A stretch of DNA of 64,000 nucleotides from Mesorhizobium sophorae (GTDB lineage Bacteria > Pseudomonadota > Alphaproteobacteria > Rhizobiales > Rhizobiaceae). Location of the stretch: NCBI RefSeq assembly GCF_002270415.1, contig NZ_NNRI01000004.1, positions 56,197-120,196 on the forward strand. Direction: 5' to 3'. The translations under genes were made by a program, and so were the position numbers. Positions 54,132 through 63,609 of the stretch are shown here, piece by piece. The notes under the pieces are model-generated. The model did no database searches. It saw only the letters and a program-made list of their open reading frames with translations, and was not told the origin of the DNA. Position 1 is the stretch's first letter. Each line of letters begins with the position of its first letter.

Positions 54132-55897
54132 GGCCGGGCTCTACGCATAGTCGGGCCATCTTCCTTCATTTCTTCGATCTGCACTTCCTTGAGGAGCGAG
54201 GCGAATTCGCCCGAGGGAAGCGGGCTGCTGCCGAAATGGACCTTGCGGTGCGCTTCGCCGTAATGCTGGGATCCCGCATCCTGGTCCCGGCCGCATCCTT
54301 CTATGAGACTGAAGTCGCTCCCAAAGTTCTGAGACGTTTTCTGGAGTCTGACATCGGCGACGTTTTCAGATTTGTCGGAAGCGGCAGTTCGCTCGCGGAA
54401 TTCAGTTTTGAAAAGATCGAGCAGTACCGACCGGGCTCGCCACAGCACGCGATCTACTCCGCGTCCCCGGAACAGTTGGTCGGCTGGGAACAGCGTACAA
54501 GAAGCGCCACCAAAGATATCGCCACGGGATGGCGAGAGCAAATCCGCTCAGAGGGGGTTCTACAGGATTTCCGCCGGAAGCGGCCGGAGGCTATGACCGA
54601 CAAGGAATTCGAGCGCGCCTGGATCGACGTTCCGGAGCGGCTGGGGCAGGAAGCGTTCATCGTTCCGCATGTTCTCGAACGGCTTCCCGTCGATCCACGC
54701 AATATCTCGACCCAGAACCGTCTGCACCGGATCGTCAATCGCGAATACTTCGCAAGCTATGCCAAGGATTTCGGGGCATCCGTGTTCCAGAACATGAGCG
54801 CCTTGGGTGGTGACGTGGTCCCGTCCGGTTGCGAGGAAGACGACATAGACTACGGGAGCCTGGTGAAGGTATGCCGGGTATCGGGAATCCTTGAAAGGAT
54901 TCGAGGCTGTCCGGTCCAGCAGTTGGAGAGCCTGTGTTTCGAGCCCGCATTCCAGGAGGCATTCGCGATGTCGCAGACGGGCGGATACGCACATAGTTCG
55001 GGCGGCCGTTCGCCAGATCCCATGCGCGTTGACTTGGCAATATTGACGGCTCTGCCGAAAGAAAGAGAGGCCGTTGAAGCCGTCTTCGGCACAGGACGTC
55101 CGTTTCGCGTCAGCGGCGATCCTCACATGTACAAGATGATCGATATTGAAATCCAAGGCACGGCAAAGAAGGTCGTCGTTGCCGTCCTGTCGGAGATGGG
55201 AAACGTACGGGCAGGCGTGACCGGCACCGACCTCTTAAGGTCCCTGTCCCCGGCCATCGTGCTCATGGTCGGCATTGCGGGCGGGTGCCCGAACCCGTCT
55301 AAGCCTGCCGAGCACGTCCGCCTCGGGGACGTTGTCTTGGGCAGTTCGGTCTTGGAATATGATCACATTAGGCGCCGACCGGGGGGTGTCGCTCAATTCA
55401 GGGATTCCCCGCAGCGCCTATCATATACCATCTCCCAAGCCGCCGCGGCGTTACGGTCAGAGCGTACAGGGTTTGATATCGGTTGGATTGCTCCCAGGGA
55501 TCAGGCATTGAGGCACTTCGGTATCGATCCAGGTGCCCTGCCACCCGATGTTCTCCATGGGATTGACGGTGTTGAAATCCAGCATCCGCCGGATCCAAGG
55601 CGCACGCTGTCGCCATCCATCGTGCATTACGGCAGAATCGGAGCCGGCGACACCCTTCTGAAAGATCCGGCATTTCGCGACCAGCTACGCGACCAACATT
55701 CAGTAATGGCCGTCGAAATGGAGGGTGCCGGCATACGCGACGCGGCGTGGTCTCGCTCCTGCGAAGTTGGCGTAGTTCGTGGCATCGTGGACTATTGTGA
55801 CGACTATAAGAGCGACGATTGGCACCTCATTGCGGCGGTCTCGGCGGCAGCAGTAGCTCGATTGCTTTTCGAGACTCTGGTGCAGGCCGATAGCTAG
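54089..55897 (+). CDS. Nucleoside phosphorylase/MTAN-domain protein with large N-terminal region
   Basis: 602 residues from ATG 54089, overlapping the previous gene by 43 nt. Residues 1-310 are unassigned (FLHFFDLHFLEERGEFARGK near the start). Residues about 313-600 are a PNP/MTAN domain: VDLAILTALPKEREAVE, IVLMVGIAGGCPN, 'VMAVEMEGAGIRDA' (the EMEG ribose/purine site, 543-546) and RGIVDYCDDYKSDDWH. This phosphorylase branch is the one used as an effector in immune and conflict proteins. It likely breaks down nucleosides or nucleotides once triggered. Confidence 0.75.
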   Translation: MSTGSKPAQASLVLRPGSTHSRAIFLHFFDLHFLEERGEFARGKRAAAEMDLAVRFAVMLGSRILVPAASFYETEVAPKVLRRFLESDIGDVFRFVGSGSSLAEFSFEKIEQYRPGSPQHAIYSASPEQLVGWEQRTRSATKDIATGWREQIRSEGVLQDFRRKRPEAMTDKEFERAWIDVPERLGQEAFIVPHVLERLPVDPRNISTQNRLHRIVNREYFASYAKDFGASVFQNMSALGGDVVPSGCEEDDIDYGSLVKVCRVSGILERIRGCPVQQLESLCFEPAFQEAFAMSQTGGYAHSSGGRSPDPMRVDLAILTALPKEREAVEAVFGTGRPFRVSGDPHMYKMIDIEIQGTAKKVVVAVLSEMGNVRAGVTGTDLLRSLSPAIVLMVGIAGGCPNPSKPAEHVRLGDVVLGSSVLEYDHIRRRPGGVAQFRDSPQRLSYTISQAAAALRSERTGFDIGWIAPRDQALRHFGIDPGALPPDVLHGIDGVEIQHPPDPRRTLSPSIVHYGRIGAGDTLLKDPAFRDQLRDQHSVMAVEMEGAGIRDAAWSRSCEVGVVRGIVDYCDDYKSDDWHLIAAVSAAAVARLLFETLVQADS

Positions 55898-55938
55898 GCA
55901 ACGGCTCGAAGCATTCGGCGGCGACGGTGCCCCGATTG

Positions 55939-56829
55939 CTATCGCTTCGCTGGCACAGGGACATCCATCTTGAGCGCCGCCTTGACGACCATCATTCGAT
56001 CATAGCCCGTTTCGACCGCTTTTATCTCGTTGTCGCGCACGTAGGCTTGAAACGGATCGGCTTGCAGTCCCTCGAGCGTCCCTTCTCCTGGCTCTGGAAA
56101 ATCGCCGTCGACGGCCGCCTCAGCCCGCGTAATCGCTGCCAGGCGCCCCACCCTGAACACTGCGAAGGTGCCAAAAGAGAGCCCCACCTCCCTCTGCCAT
56201 TCCGGTTTTTTATCGCCTGTGAGGCAGTAGGGCAGTTTGCTTTTGCCCGTGGGCCCGTTCGCGTACTGGATCGTTACCCCGTGGCGAAAGCCGATCAGAT
56301 TCTCCCCGCCCTTGCACGGTTCCCGCACGAAGCCCGTGATTGGAAATATGAAACTGTTGGAGCCAGCAGGAACTGTGAAATCGGCCGTGTTCATTAGCTT
56401 GTTCACGCACGCTTCGGCTTTGCCGACAGCAACCTCGTTGCAGGCGCCGACAATTCGTTCCGCCAGATTGCGGGGGCTCGCCGCCACCACGATCACCCAC
56501 CCGCGACGGGTTGACCTCGGAATTTCGTAGTTGCAGTCGAGAATGCTGGCGGATCCGTGTCCGACAAGACGGCTATAAGGTTTTACGAGTTCATTCTGCA
56601 GCAGCGGATCGCCAGCTTTGACTTCGGAACAATTGGGATGGGGGCTCTCGGAGGTTTCGCTGCCGATCACGTAACGCGTGCTGGCGGCGAACCGTTGCTG
56701 AAGCTCGTTTGTCGTGCTCGCAACAAGGTCGGCACTGACTGCCAGCCCGCTGAATGGGATCGTCAGTGCCGATCCGATCAGCGCGATCGCAGATGACCTT
56801 TTGATTGCCGATGAAGCAGATACTGACAT
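55939..56829 (-). CDS. Secreted Cys-containing hypothetical protein
   Basis: 296 residues with a probable signal peptide (about 1-33). Several cysteines (ILDCNYEI, GACNEV, EACVNKL, REPCKGG, LPYCLTG) suggest disulfides. No family recognised. It is the last gene of the minus-strand secreted cluster. Confidence 0.5.
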   Translation of the reverse strand: MSVSASSAIKRSSAIALIGSALTIPFSGLAVSADLVASTTNELQQRFAASTRYVIGSETSESPHPNCSEVKAGDPLLQNELVKPYSRLVGHGSASILDCNYEIPRSTRRGWVIVVAASPRNLAERIVGACNEVAVGKAEACVNKLMNTADFTVPAGSNSFIFPITGFVREPCKGGENLIGFRHGVTIQYANGPTGKSKLPYCLTGDKKPEWQREVGLSFGTFAVFRVGRLAAITRAEAAVDGDFPEPGEGTLEGLQADPFQAYVRDNEIKAVETGYDRMMVVKAALKMDVPVPAKR

Positions 56830-56858
56830 TTAATAAGTCCTCCCAATGAAAGTCGTGT

Positions 56859-59800
56859 TCAAGCGCATCTTCGTTCAGGTGGGACGAAGCCTACGTTGAT
56901 GATCCTGCCAAGCCCCGTGTTGCGGCAATCGAAATGCATGATATCTCCGCTTGCGCCCGGGCCAAAATCCGAGGCTCCCCACGCCAGGCAGCCAAAGTCG
57001 CGCAAGGCGACCACCAGATCCTTCGCCAGGTTTAGGAAGCCGTTGCATGGATCGCGGTCCACAAAGCCATCGTTTCCATTCAAGCTGGTGAGGTCGGCGG
57101 CGATGGCGTTGCGCCATCGGTCCGCGGCGTGAGCGTTCGTTTCACCAGGGTTGAAAATCCCCGGCGTGCCGTCTTGGCGATGCTGGTCGAGCAGCTGGTT
57201 AAGCTCGGCCGCGTCGTTACGCGCGGCGAGGTAGCCGCGGAAGTCGCGGTCGAGGCCCCAGAGAGTGTCGTAGATTTCGGCGGTTGGCCTGTTGGCCAGC
57301 TTGGCGTGCAACAACCCGGCCGCGGTGGTGCCGCCTTCCAGAACCTGCCCGGACATAAGCAATCGTGCCCGTTTCAGCACGTCCACTATCTGGCTCCCCT
57401 CGAGCCAAGGATTTCCCGTGTAGTTTATGTCTGTCGCCAACCCGAAGGTGTGCATACTGTGCGTGGTGGCCGTCGGTCTGGCTCCCCGATGGAACTCTGC
57501 GATACCCAGCGCCAAGCCGAGCTTCACCGGGTTCATGCCGCTGTAAGCCGGCAACGCAAGCAAGTGCCGCTCCGCTGCTCTCAAGCGGCGCACCAGGACG
57601 GCCTGAATGCCATTCCTGAACGTTTGCCCCAGGAAGGTCGGTGCCGTCATGTGCCGGAACCAGTTCGCCGCGTTCAAGGTCGCTGGAGGCGCAGGATTGT
57701 CGGCCAAGCCGGCAAGCTTCTTGTCGATGCTATTGAGATGGATTTGTGCAGTCGGATTGGCGATGTCGACCTGATTCAAGCCTGGGCGGCCAAGGTATAG
57801 TCCCAAATTGTCGAGGGTTGACTCGCCGCAGTGCCCGTCGCATTGCCCTGGGTCGGCGTACACCTTGCTCTGAAACTGGTGGATGGCCTCGACGAGCACC
57901 CTCTCGTCAGTCGCCGATGCAGCGCCGTTGGCAGCCTCGAGCGCAGCCTTTACGGCAGAGAAGTCAACGTAAGGCCCCAGCGCGGACGATAGGCGGGCGA
58001 GGCTGATGCCCGATGCGCTCGGATGTTTCTGCTGGTTCCATAGAAGCGCTGCGTCATTGTCGTTCAGCGTCAAAAGAGGCGCTACGACGGCTCGCCGCTC
58101 GTCGCTTGAGAAGGGAAGGATCGCAACTGTCGGATCGGCGTAGACCAGTTCGCCCTCCAGCGCTGCCATCTCCTTCAAGGCCGTCTTGCCGGGCATCAGA
58201 GCGCGCAGTCCGTGATCGCGGCCGTGACGGCCCTTCCACTGCCACTTCTTGTGGCCGCCTTCGATGCCAGAAACGTGCAATTCGCCGTCATGAACCGCAT
58301 CGACTAGTGCGAACTTGTATCGACCCGATTTCGTGATCTTGACGACGATGTCGCCGGGGCGAACGGCCATGCCTCGATTGACCCCGATTGAGTCGGACCG
58401 TGCTGGTTTTCTGTCGACCGCCCGCTTGGCCTCCTTTTCCAGCAGAGCCGTGAACCGTTCACGCACACTGCCCGGGTAGTCGACGGCTGCCGCGGATTGC
58501 ATGTGCCAAAACAGGCGGTGGGCGGATCCAAGCGCATGGTCATGTTCGCAGCTGTGGTCGTCGGCGTCGGTTTGAACTGCCAGGATGGCGGCAGCAACCT
58601 GCACCGGGGGTGCGCCATGACTGGGCCCGGCCAGCCTGTTCAGGACCTCCCACGCGGCGACGGCATCGGGCTTTTGCGCGTCAAGCCTTGCTGCAAGCTT
58701 GGAACGTCTGCTCTGATCGCAGCTCGACCAGGTGTCAGCCGCCAAGAGGACCCCGTCGAGGGCTGCCAGTTTGGCAGCGGGCGAGCCATAGGGCTTCAGC
58801 GCACGGAGAAGCGGGGCAAGGCACGCCGAATACCGGACGTAGGCCGATAGCAGCAGGGACTTGAGAATGAATGTGTCCCGATCCGGCCTCATCGGATCGA
58901 CGGGAGGAATGCCAGTGGCTTCGATGCTTCCGAGGCCCGGCTGCAGCCATTGCGCCGAGACGCTCATGACCTGCTCCTGAACATGCGGCCAGAGGACCGC
59001 GTCCCGAAATAGGCCCGCGAGTTTCTTTCGAAAATCGGAATCGATCTGGTCGAAGTTATCCTTGCCGGGGAAAGCCGATTGGAAATAACCGCAGTTGCGG
59101 GAATTGTCTGGATCCCGGCCGATCAATTCGACCGATTGCCCGGAGCCGTCAATCGCGTCCAAGGCAAAGAACGTGCTGCTCCCGACCGTCACTTTCTTGG
59201 GTACCCAGCCCAAGCCTGCAAAGCAGCTTGCAAACAGGTCTGGATCGGCTTGCTCGAAGCCGTCGAGAAACTTGAAGATCGCAGCGCGATTGACGTTGAA
59301 CTGGATCGAGCCAAGGCTGATGCCAGCTCCGAGATCATACGCGTTTATAGATTCGAGCAGACCTTCCTGGCCCGCGATGACATGGATGTAGCAGTCGGGC
59401 TCCGATACCGGATAGCGCAGGAGGGGGAGCGTGAGACCATGTGTCTGGCCACCGCGATACTTCTGCCCGGGCTGGTTTACCCCTGTTACCGGGCAGGCGT
59501 ACGATGCCAGGTAGGCAAGCAGCATGCGCAACGCAGGCCCCGAGACAGCAGCTAGAGCATTCCTTGAGAGGTCGATGCCGGGCGGCCATTTCTGGCGCGG
59601 CACCTTGCTGAGGGCGCTGATCCAAGTTTTCCGCTGCTGGTCGCGATCGGATGCCGCCATGGCCTGAAATTCTGAAGTTCGGGGAACATCCACCCATTTG
59701 CCTGCCAGAACACCCGGCTGAGATGGCAGGAAGAGCCTGATCCCATCGGTCCCCCGCACGCAAAGTGCCGCCACAGCCAGCCCTGCCGATGGTTGGAAAT

Positions 59801-60011
59801 TGACGGCGGGCGGCACAGCGGCAGGAGGCTGTCCATCGATCTTGATGACCTGGATAACTCCGCCAGCAAACTGCGGGCCGACATAGGCATATGAGCCTCC
59901 GGTCGCCAGGGTGGCCGCGATCGCGTCATCGAGTCCTGACGGGAAGTTGCCCGACGAGGTGCCGGTCAGCTCCCATCGCGAAGTTCCAAAGGCCAGCGCT
60001 CCGATATTCAT
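56859..60011 (-). CDS. Large protein with peptidoglycan-binding and M15 peptidase domains
   Basis: 1050 residues. The C-terminal about 200 residues are an M15-type (VanY-like) peptidase: SMHTFGLATDINY (His854, Asp861) and 'GDIMHFD' (His1026) are the zinc ligands. A peptidoglycan-binding-like segment lies near 715-760 (LVEAIHQFQSKVYADPGQCD). The N-terminal 700 residues are unassigned. No obvious signal peptide, so it may be exported by another route or act inside a larger particle. Confidence 0.65.
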   Translation of the reverse strand: MNIGALAFGTSRWELTGTSSGNFPSGLDDAIAATLATGGSYAYVGPQFAGGVIQVIKIDGQPPAAVPPAVNFQPSAGLAVAALCVRGTDGIRLFLPSQPGVLAGKWVDVPRTSEFQAMAASDRDQQRKTWISALSKVPRQKWPPGIDLSRNALAAVSGPALRMLLAYLASYACPVTGVNQPGQKYRGGQTHGLTLPLLRYPVSEPDCYIHVIAGQEGLLESINAYDLGAGISLGSIQFNVNRAAIFKFLDGFEQADPDLFASCFAGLGWVPKKVTVGSSTFFALDAIDGSGQSVELIGRDPDNSRNCGYFQSAFPGKDNFDQIDSDFRKKLAGLFRDAVLWPHVQEQVMSVSAQWLQPGLGSIEATGIPPVDPMRPDRDTFILKSLLLSAYVRYSACLAPLLRALKPYGSPAAKLAALDGVLLAADTWSSCDQSRRSKLAARLDAQKPDAVAAWEVLNRLAGPSHGAPPVQVAAAILAVQTDADDHSCEHDHALGSAHRLFWHMQSAAAVDYPGSVRERFTALLEKEAKRAVDRKPARSDSIGVNRGMAVRPGDIVVKITKSGRYKFALVDAVHDGELHVSGIEGGHKKWQWKGRHGRDHGLRALMPGKTALKEMAALEGELVYADPTVAILPFSSDERRAVVAPLLTLNDNDAALLWNQQKHPSASGISLARLSSALGPYVDFSAVKAALEAANGAASATDERVLVEAIHQFQSKVYADPGQCDGHCGESTLDNLGLYLGRPGLNQVDIANPTAQIHLNSIDKKLAGLADNPAPPATLNAANWFRHMTAPTFLGQTFRNGIQAVLVRRLRAAERHLLALPAYSGMNPVKLGLALGIAEFHRGARPTATTHSMHTFGLATDINYTGNPWLEGSQIVDVLKRARLLMSGQVLEGGTTAAGLLHAKLANRPTAEIYDTLWGLDRDFRGYLAARNDAAELNQLLDQHRQDGTPGIFNPGETNAHAADRWRNAIAADLTSLNGNDGFVDRDPCNGFLNLAKDLVVALRDFGCLAWGASDFGPGASGDIMHFDCRNTGLGRIINVGFVPPERRCA

Positions 60012-60110
60012 CCGGTTCCTCCCTTAGGGCTCATCACAGACTGTTCCCCGCTCCATCTTCGCCTACTGTCAGGTTCTGAATGTTTGTCGCCGGCCTCCAT
60101 GAGCCAGCCG

Positions 60111-62492
60111 CTACGGTTTTGGGTGTTTGTCCGAGCGGAACTGGAAGACAAAGTAAGGCGGGATGCAGAGACCTCGGTGATCCTGCCTGTCGAGCCAATC
60201 CCTGTCGGGGAAGCGCTGGCCGTAATAGCCTGCCGCCGAATAGGGTTTTCCCACGATGTCGTTGAAGTATGGCTTCTTCGTCAGAGCATTCGAGCGAGTG
60301 TCGTAATACGCCTTGAAATCTTCAGGACTGGTGGCTACGGGGCTGACGCAGATGTAATCGTCCCGGCATGGATCCGCTGCATCGCAGGCGCGCATCCCGG
60401 CAAAGGAGGTAAAGTTCAGGAAGCAGATGTTCTGGGTGTAGCTGCTGCCCGGTTGGGTGATCCGGTCCAAACAGCTATTGAACCCGGTCGAGGCGATCAA
60501 GCCGCAAGTGCTTGTCGGGCCGAGTCCTTGGCATTCTGAAAGCCGCAACATGCCGGCTGGAAATCCGCCCGTCTGCGCGTCCCGCAGTTCGTCGAGGCTG
60601 CAGGGGCCATTCTTGCAGTCCTTGCCGGCATAGTATTCCTGATGCGCACCGTAGTAGGAATTGCCCGTCAGAGGCGGCAGCTTGATCTTCTTGAGCGCTT
60701 CCCCGTCTATAAGATTGTTCTTGTCGGCGCCTTCGGGATAGGCCTTTGGGAATTCACGGATGTAGCTGTCGAGCTCGAACGAAGGCGAGCTTATCGTGCC
60801 AACCTGAAGCTGATCCCCGACCTGCGAGTAATTCTCGGGAACGCAGGTTCCAACAATCCTTTCGTTTTCGGATTTATAGAACTGCTTACAGGCCAGCCCA
60901 GCCTGGCACGTCCACTGACGCTGTGTTGAGGCGAGGAATTGCGGCATGGTGCAAGCGCCTCCCCAGCCGCCCAGCAATTGCGTGCCAGACAGCTCACTCT
61001 GCAACTTGTTCAGCGGCCGGGCCGAATAGCCGATCGCCAGCTCGTAAGTCGACAACCTGCCCGACGGACGCTTTGCGATTTCGCTGACGATCTCAGTCCG
61101 GCGAGGCTGATCGCCGAAGAAGAGCGGCGAACCAGGAAGGAAGACGGAATTCGCTGCGGGAGTCCCTTGACGGTCAGCGCCAGGAAAATGGAAACCGGCA
61201 ATGGCCCGAGTCTGGTGGCATCCCGTGCATGTGCTGTCGTTTAGACGGGTACGAAAGTCGTCGGGCGATTTTATGAAACTGAGCCTCTGGCCCGTTTCGT
61301 CAAAGCGCTTCAGAGCTGCCCACAGCTCGTCATCTGAGATGATTTCCTGATCCGACTTCCGGCTCTTTCCCTCGCCGTTTCCTGCCTTCCAGAAAGGCTG
61401 GTTTCGCGCCCGATGGACGCCGCCGGGCGAAACGGAAACGGCGCGTTTGGAAAGGTACTTTTCTGGAAGCTCGAGTGTGCCGGCATCTACGTCTGCCACC
61501 GCCGCCGGTGTCTGGAGATAGGCGACGAGTTCTGCACGTAAGGCCTTCTTCCTGTTGCAGGCCGAGCCACCGTCGCCCGTGCCGCACAGGAGGCTGTCAC
61601 GGTCGATCTGGTTCGTCAGTCCGATCGGCTGAAACTCCTGAGCCTTCGCTTCCCAATGGAATACCCGGATAAGATATTCCGCCTCGGATCCGAAATCCCT
61701 GACCACACCCGCTGGCTTCCGATACACTTGGGCATTGATTTCTATGCGGAGCATGTCCTCGCCCCTGATAGTGGCCAGGGGACCGTTCTGGGCATCCAGA
61801 AGATCTTGTACTTTTTTCGCGGGTGTCCGGCCGACGGGCCGCGCAAGTTCGTCCACCCACCGCTGTGCAACGCTTTGGCAAGTGACCGCTCCTCCATGCG
61901 TGTCGCCGGGCAAGGCGGGAAACACGATGTTCATCGTGACCGGAAGCCTGGATTTCCGGCCGTTCGCCAGATCGTAGGAGAAACGGTAGATGACGGATAT
62001 CTCGCCGCAGCTTCGCTGTGCAGGAGTCAGCGATGCATCCGTAATGAACTGGCGATCCATGCGGTTGATGACCCCGACCAGTTCGATCCTCGACCCCGGG
62101 TCGGTCAGAAATTCGGTATGGAGTTGAAAGTCCTTGGCATCGGCCCGCGTCGTCAGCTCGTTAAGGTCGTTGGACAGAGTGCGCTGTATTGGCTCGGCGA
62201 TCCCAAGCAAGAATGGGTTCTTCTGACCCAACTCCTCGTACTTCCTCGCCTTCGCCTCGATCAGGGTCCGAAAATTCAGGGGTCCGTCACTCGCACTGTG
62301 CTGATTGCAGTCCAGCGTGACGACGACATCAGGCTCAAAGATGAAAGGCCCGCGCAGGTTAACTGGCACCTCGCCGCTGTAGTCAGTGGGCTCTTCCGCC
62401 CGGCTCGGCAAAAGAGAAGCCAGCTCGAAAGGAGCGAGCAGGCACAACAGAGCTGCCACCCGCAGCATCGTCGATCTCGGTGATAAGCTCAT
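60111..62492 (-). CDS. Exported c-type heme protein, Cys-rich
   Basis: 793 residues from ATG 62492, with a signal peptide (LRVAALLCLLAPFELASLLP). A single heme-binding CTGCH motif (422-426, in STCTGCHQTRAIAGFHF) and many further cysteines in the C-terminal 250 residues. Family not recognised. It may be periplasmic or surface-exposed, and is probably co-transcribed with the M15 protein. Confidence 0.6.
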   Translation of the reverse strand: MSLSPRSTMLRVAALLCLLAPFELASLLPSRAEEPTDYSGEVPVNLRGPFIFEPDVVVTLDCNQHSASDGPLNFRTLIEAKARKYEELGQKNPFLLGIAEPIQRTLSNDLNELTTRADAKDFQLHTEFLTDPGSRIELVGVINRMDRQFITDASLTPAQRSCGEISVIYRFSYDLANGRKSRLPVTMNIVFPALPGDTHGGAVTCQSVAQRWVDELARPVGRTPAKKVQDLLDAQNGPLATIRGEDMLRIEINAQVYRKPAGVVRDFGSEAEYLIRVFHWEAKAQEFQPIGLTNQIDRDSLLCGTGDGGSACNRKKALRAELVAYLQTPAAVADVDAGTLELPEKYLSKRAVSVSPGGVHRARNQPFWKAGNGEGKSRKSDQEIISDDELWAALKRFDETGQRLSFIKSPDDFRTRLNDSTCTGCHQTRAIAGFHFPGADRQGTPAANSVFLPGSPLFFGDQPRRTEIVSEIAKRPSGRLSTYELAIGYSARPLNKLQSELSGTQLLGGWGGACTMPQFLASTQRQWTCQAGLACKQFYKSENERIVGTCVPENYSQVGDQLQVGTISSPSFELDSYIREFPKAYPEGADKNNLIDGEALKKIKLPPLTGNSYYGAHQEYYAGKDCKNGPCSLDELRDAQTGGFPAGMLRLSECQGLGPTSTCGLIASTGFNSCLDRITQPGSSYTQNICFLNFTSFAGMRACDAADPCRDDYICVSPVATSPEDFKAYYDTRSNALTKKPYFNDIVGKPYSAAGYYGQRFPDRDWLDRQDHRGLCIPPYFVFQFRSDKHPKP

Positions 62493-62620
62493 CCCAGTCA
62501 CACACTCCCGGCAGCCGCCCCCAGAAAACGGCTGGTTGCGCACCTTTACGAGAAGCTGACCGTTACCCTTTAGCGCCACCGATGCCTCCCATGGCAGAGC
62601 CTAAGCAGTCGCCATGCTCC

Positions 62621-63265
62621 TCAGAGCACGCATTTGTTGATTTCAACCCGAAGATCTTCAACGGTTACGACGTTGGCCGCGTAAGCGTGTTTGGCTGCTG
62701 ACTGTGCTGAAATCGATGTCTTCAGCGTCTCGACGAGCTGCTTATAGTCCGGCAGGGTGTGGCTGAGCTTCTTTCTTAGGTTCAAGCGAACGGTCATAAC
62801 ACCCTGTCTTATGATTTCACTGCCTGCCACCGGATCGTCAGGCGGAGGATAGCTGACCTTGCTAATACAAAGGAGCTGCTCGGCTGCGTCCAATAAGTCA
62901 GTGCTCGCCTCCCCAGGCTTGAAATACGTTGTTGTCGCGCCCAACGACCCAGCGGCAAGACCAGCGCCTTTGATCAAGTCCGTGCTCCCGCCATACAGCA
63001 ACCCGCCAGCGGCAACGCCTGCGCTTGCGATGAGGCCCAGCGCAGCAGCATCCTGCGCCGAAGATGCTTGATCCGACAGCGCCATATACTCATCGGCCAA
63101 CCGTTTCGCATACTCGACGTTTCCTGCGTAACTCCTTGGGTCGATGGCGGGGGATTCAAATACTTTGACCTCCGCGCGTTGCACATTTTGCGCGCCGACA
63201 CAGCCGGAGAGGCCAAAAGACAGAACAAATCCGATACCGAGAAAGCAAAAATGACCATGCCGCAT
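62621..63265 (-). CDS. Lipoprotein
   Basis: 214 residues from ATG 63265. A lipobox (LSFGLSGC) gives a lipid-anchored Cys. A Gly/Ala-rich hydrophobic stretch (ALGLIASAGVAAGGLLYGG) follows. Unknown function. It starts the visible cluster with the heme and M15 proteins. Confidence 0.6.
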   Translation of the reverse strand: MRHGHFCFLGIGFVLSFGLSGCVGAQNVQRAEVKVFESPAIDPRSYAGNVEYAKRLADEYMALSDQASSAQDAAALGLIASAGVAAGGLLYGGSTDLIKGAGLAAGSLGATTTYFKPGEASTDLLDAAEQLLCISKVSYPPPDDPVAGSEIIRQGVMTVRLNLRKKLSHTLPDYKQLVETLKTSISAQSAAKHAYAANVVTVEDLRVEINKCVL

Positions 63266-63609
63266 GTTCGTCGCGCTCACCATTCAAAAGTGTATCACGC
63301 AGAAACGATTCAGAAAGCCGCATGAACGAAGCGCGCAGCCATCTTGTACAGATCGTAGGCGATTCTAGTCGGATTTTTACGTACGACCCGTCGGCCAAAT
63401 AACAAACGGCAGAGGGTCAAGTCCCCTTTTTCTTCACATTAGGGCGGAAAACGAAAGATTGCAAGGGAAGCATTCAATACACCTTAAATATGGCGCAAGA
63501 TGTTGACTTGACACATCTTCTTGATCGCTGAGAGCGTGGATAGTCGACACCTGCGATGACCAGCTTTGTAGATCGGCTCGCAGCGAGGCGGAGAGGAGCT
63601 TGGTCGCCG
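63266..63609. other. Gap before the M15-like gene
   Basis: About 340 nt without a supported gene; it probably holds the promoter of the lipoprotein gene. Confidence 0.35.
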
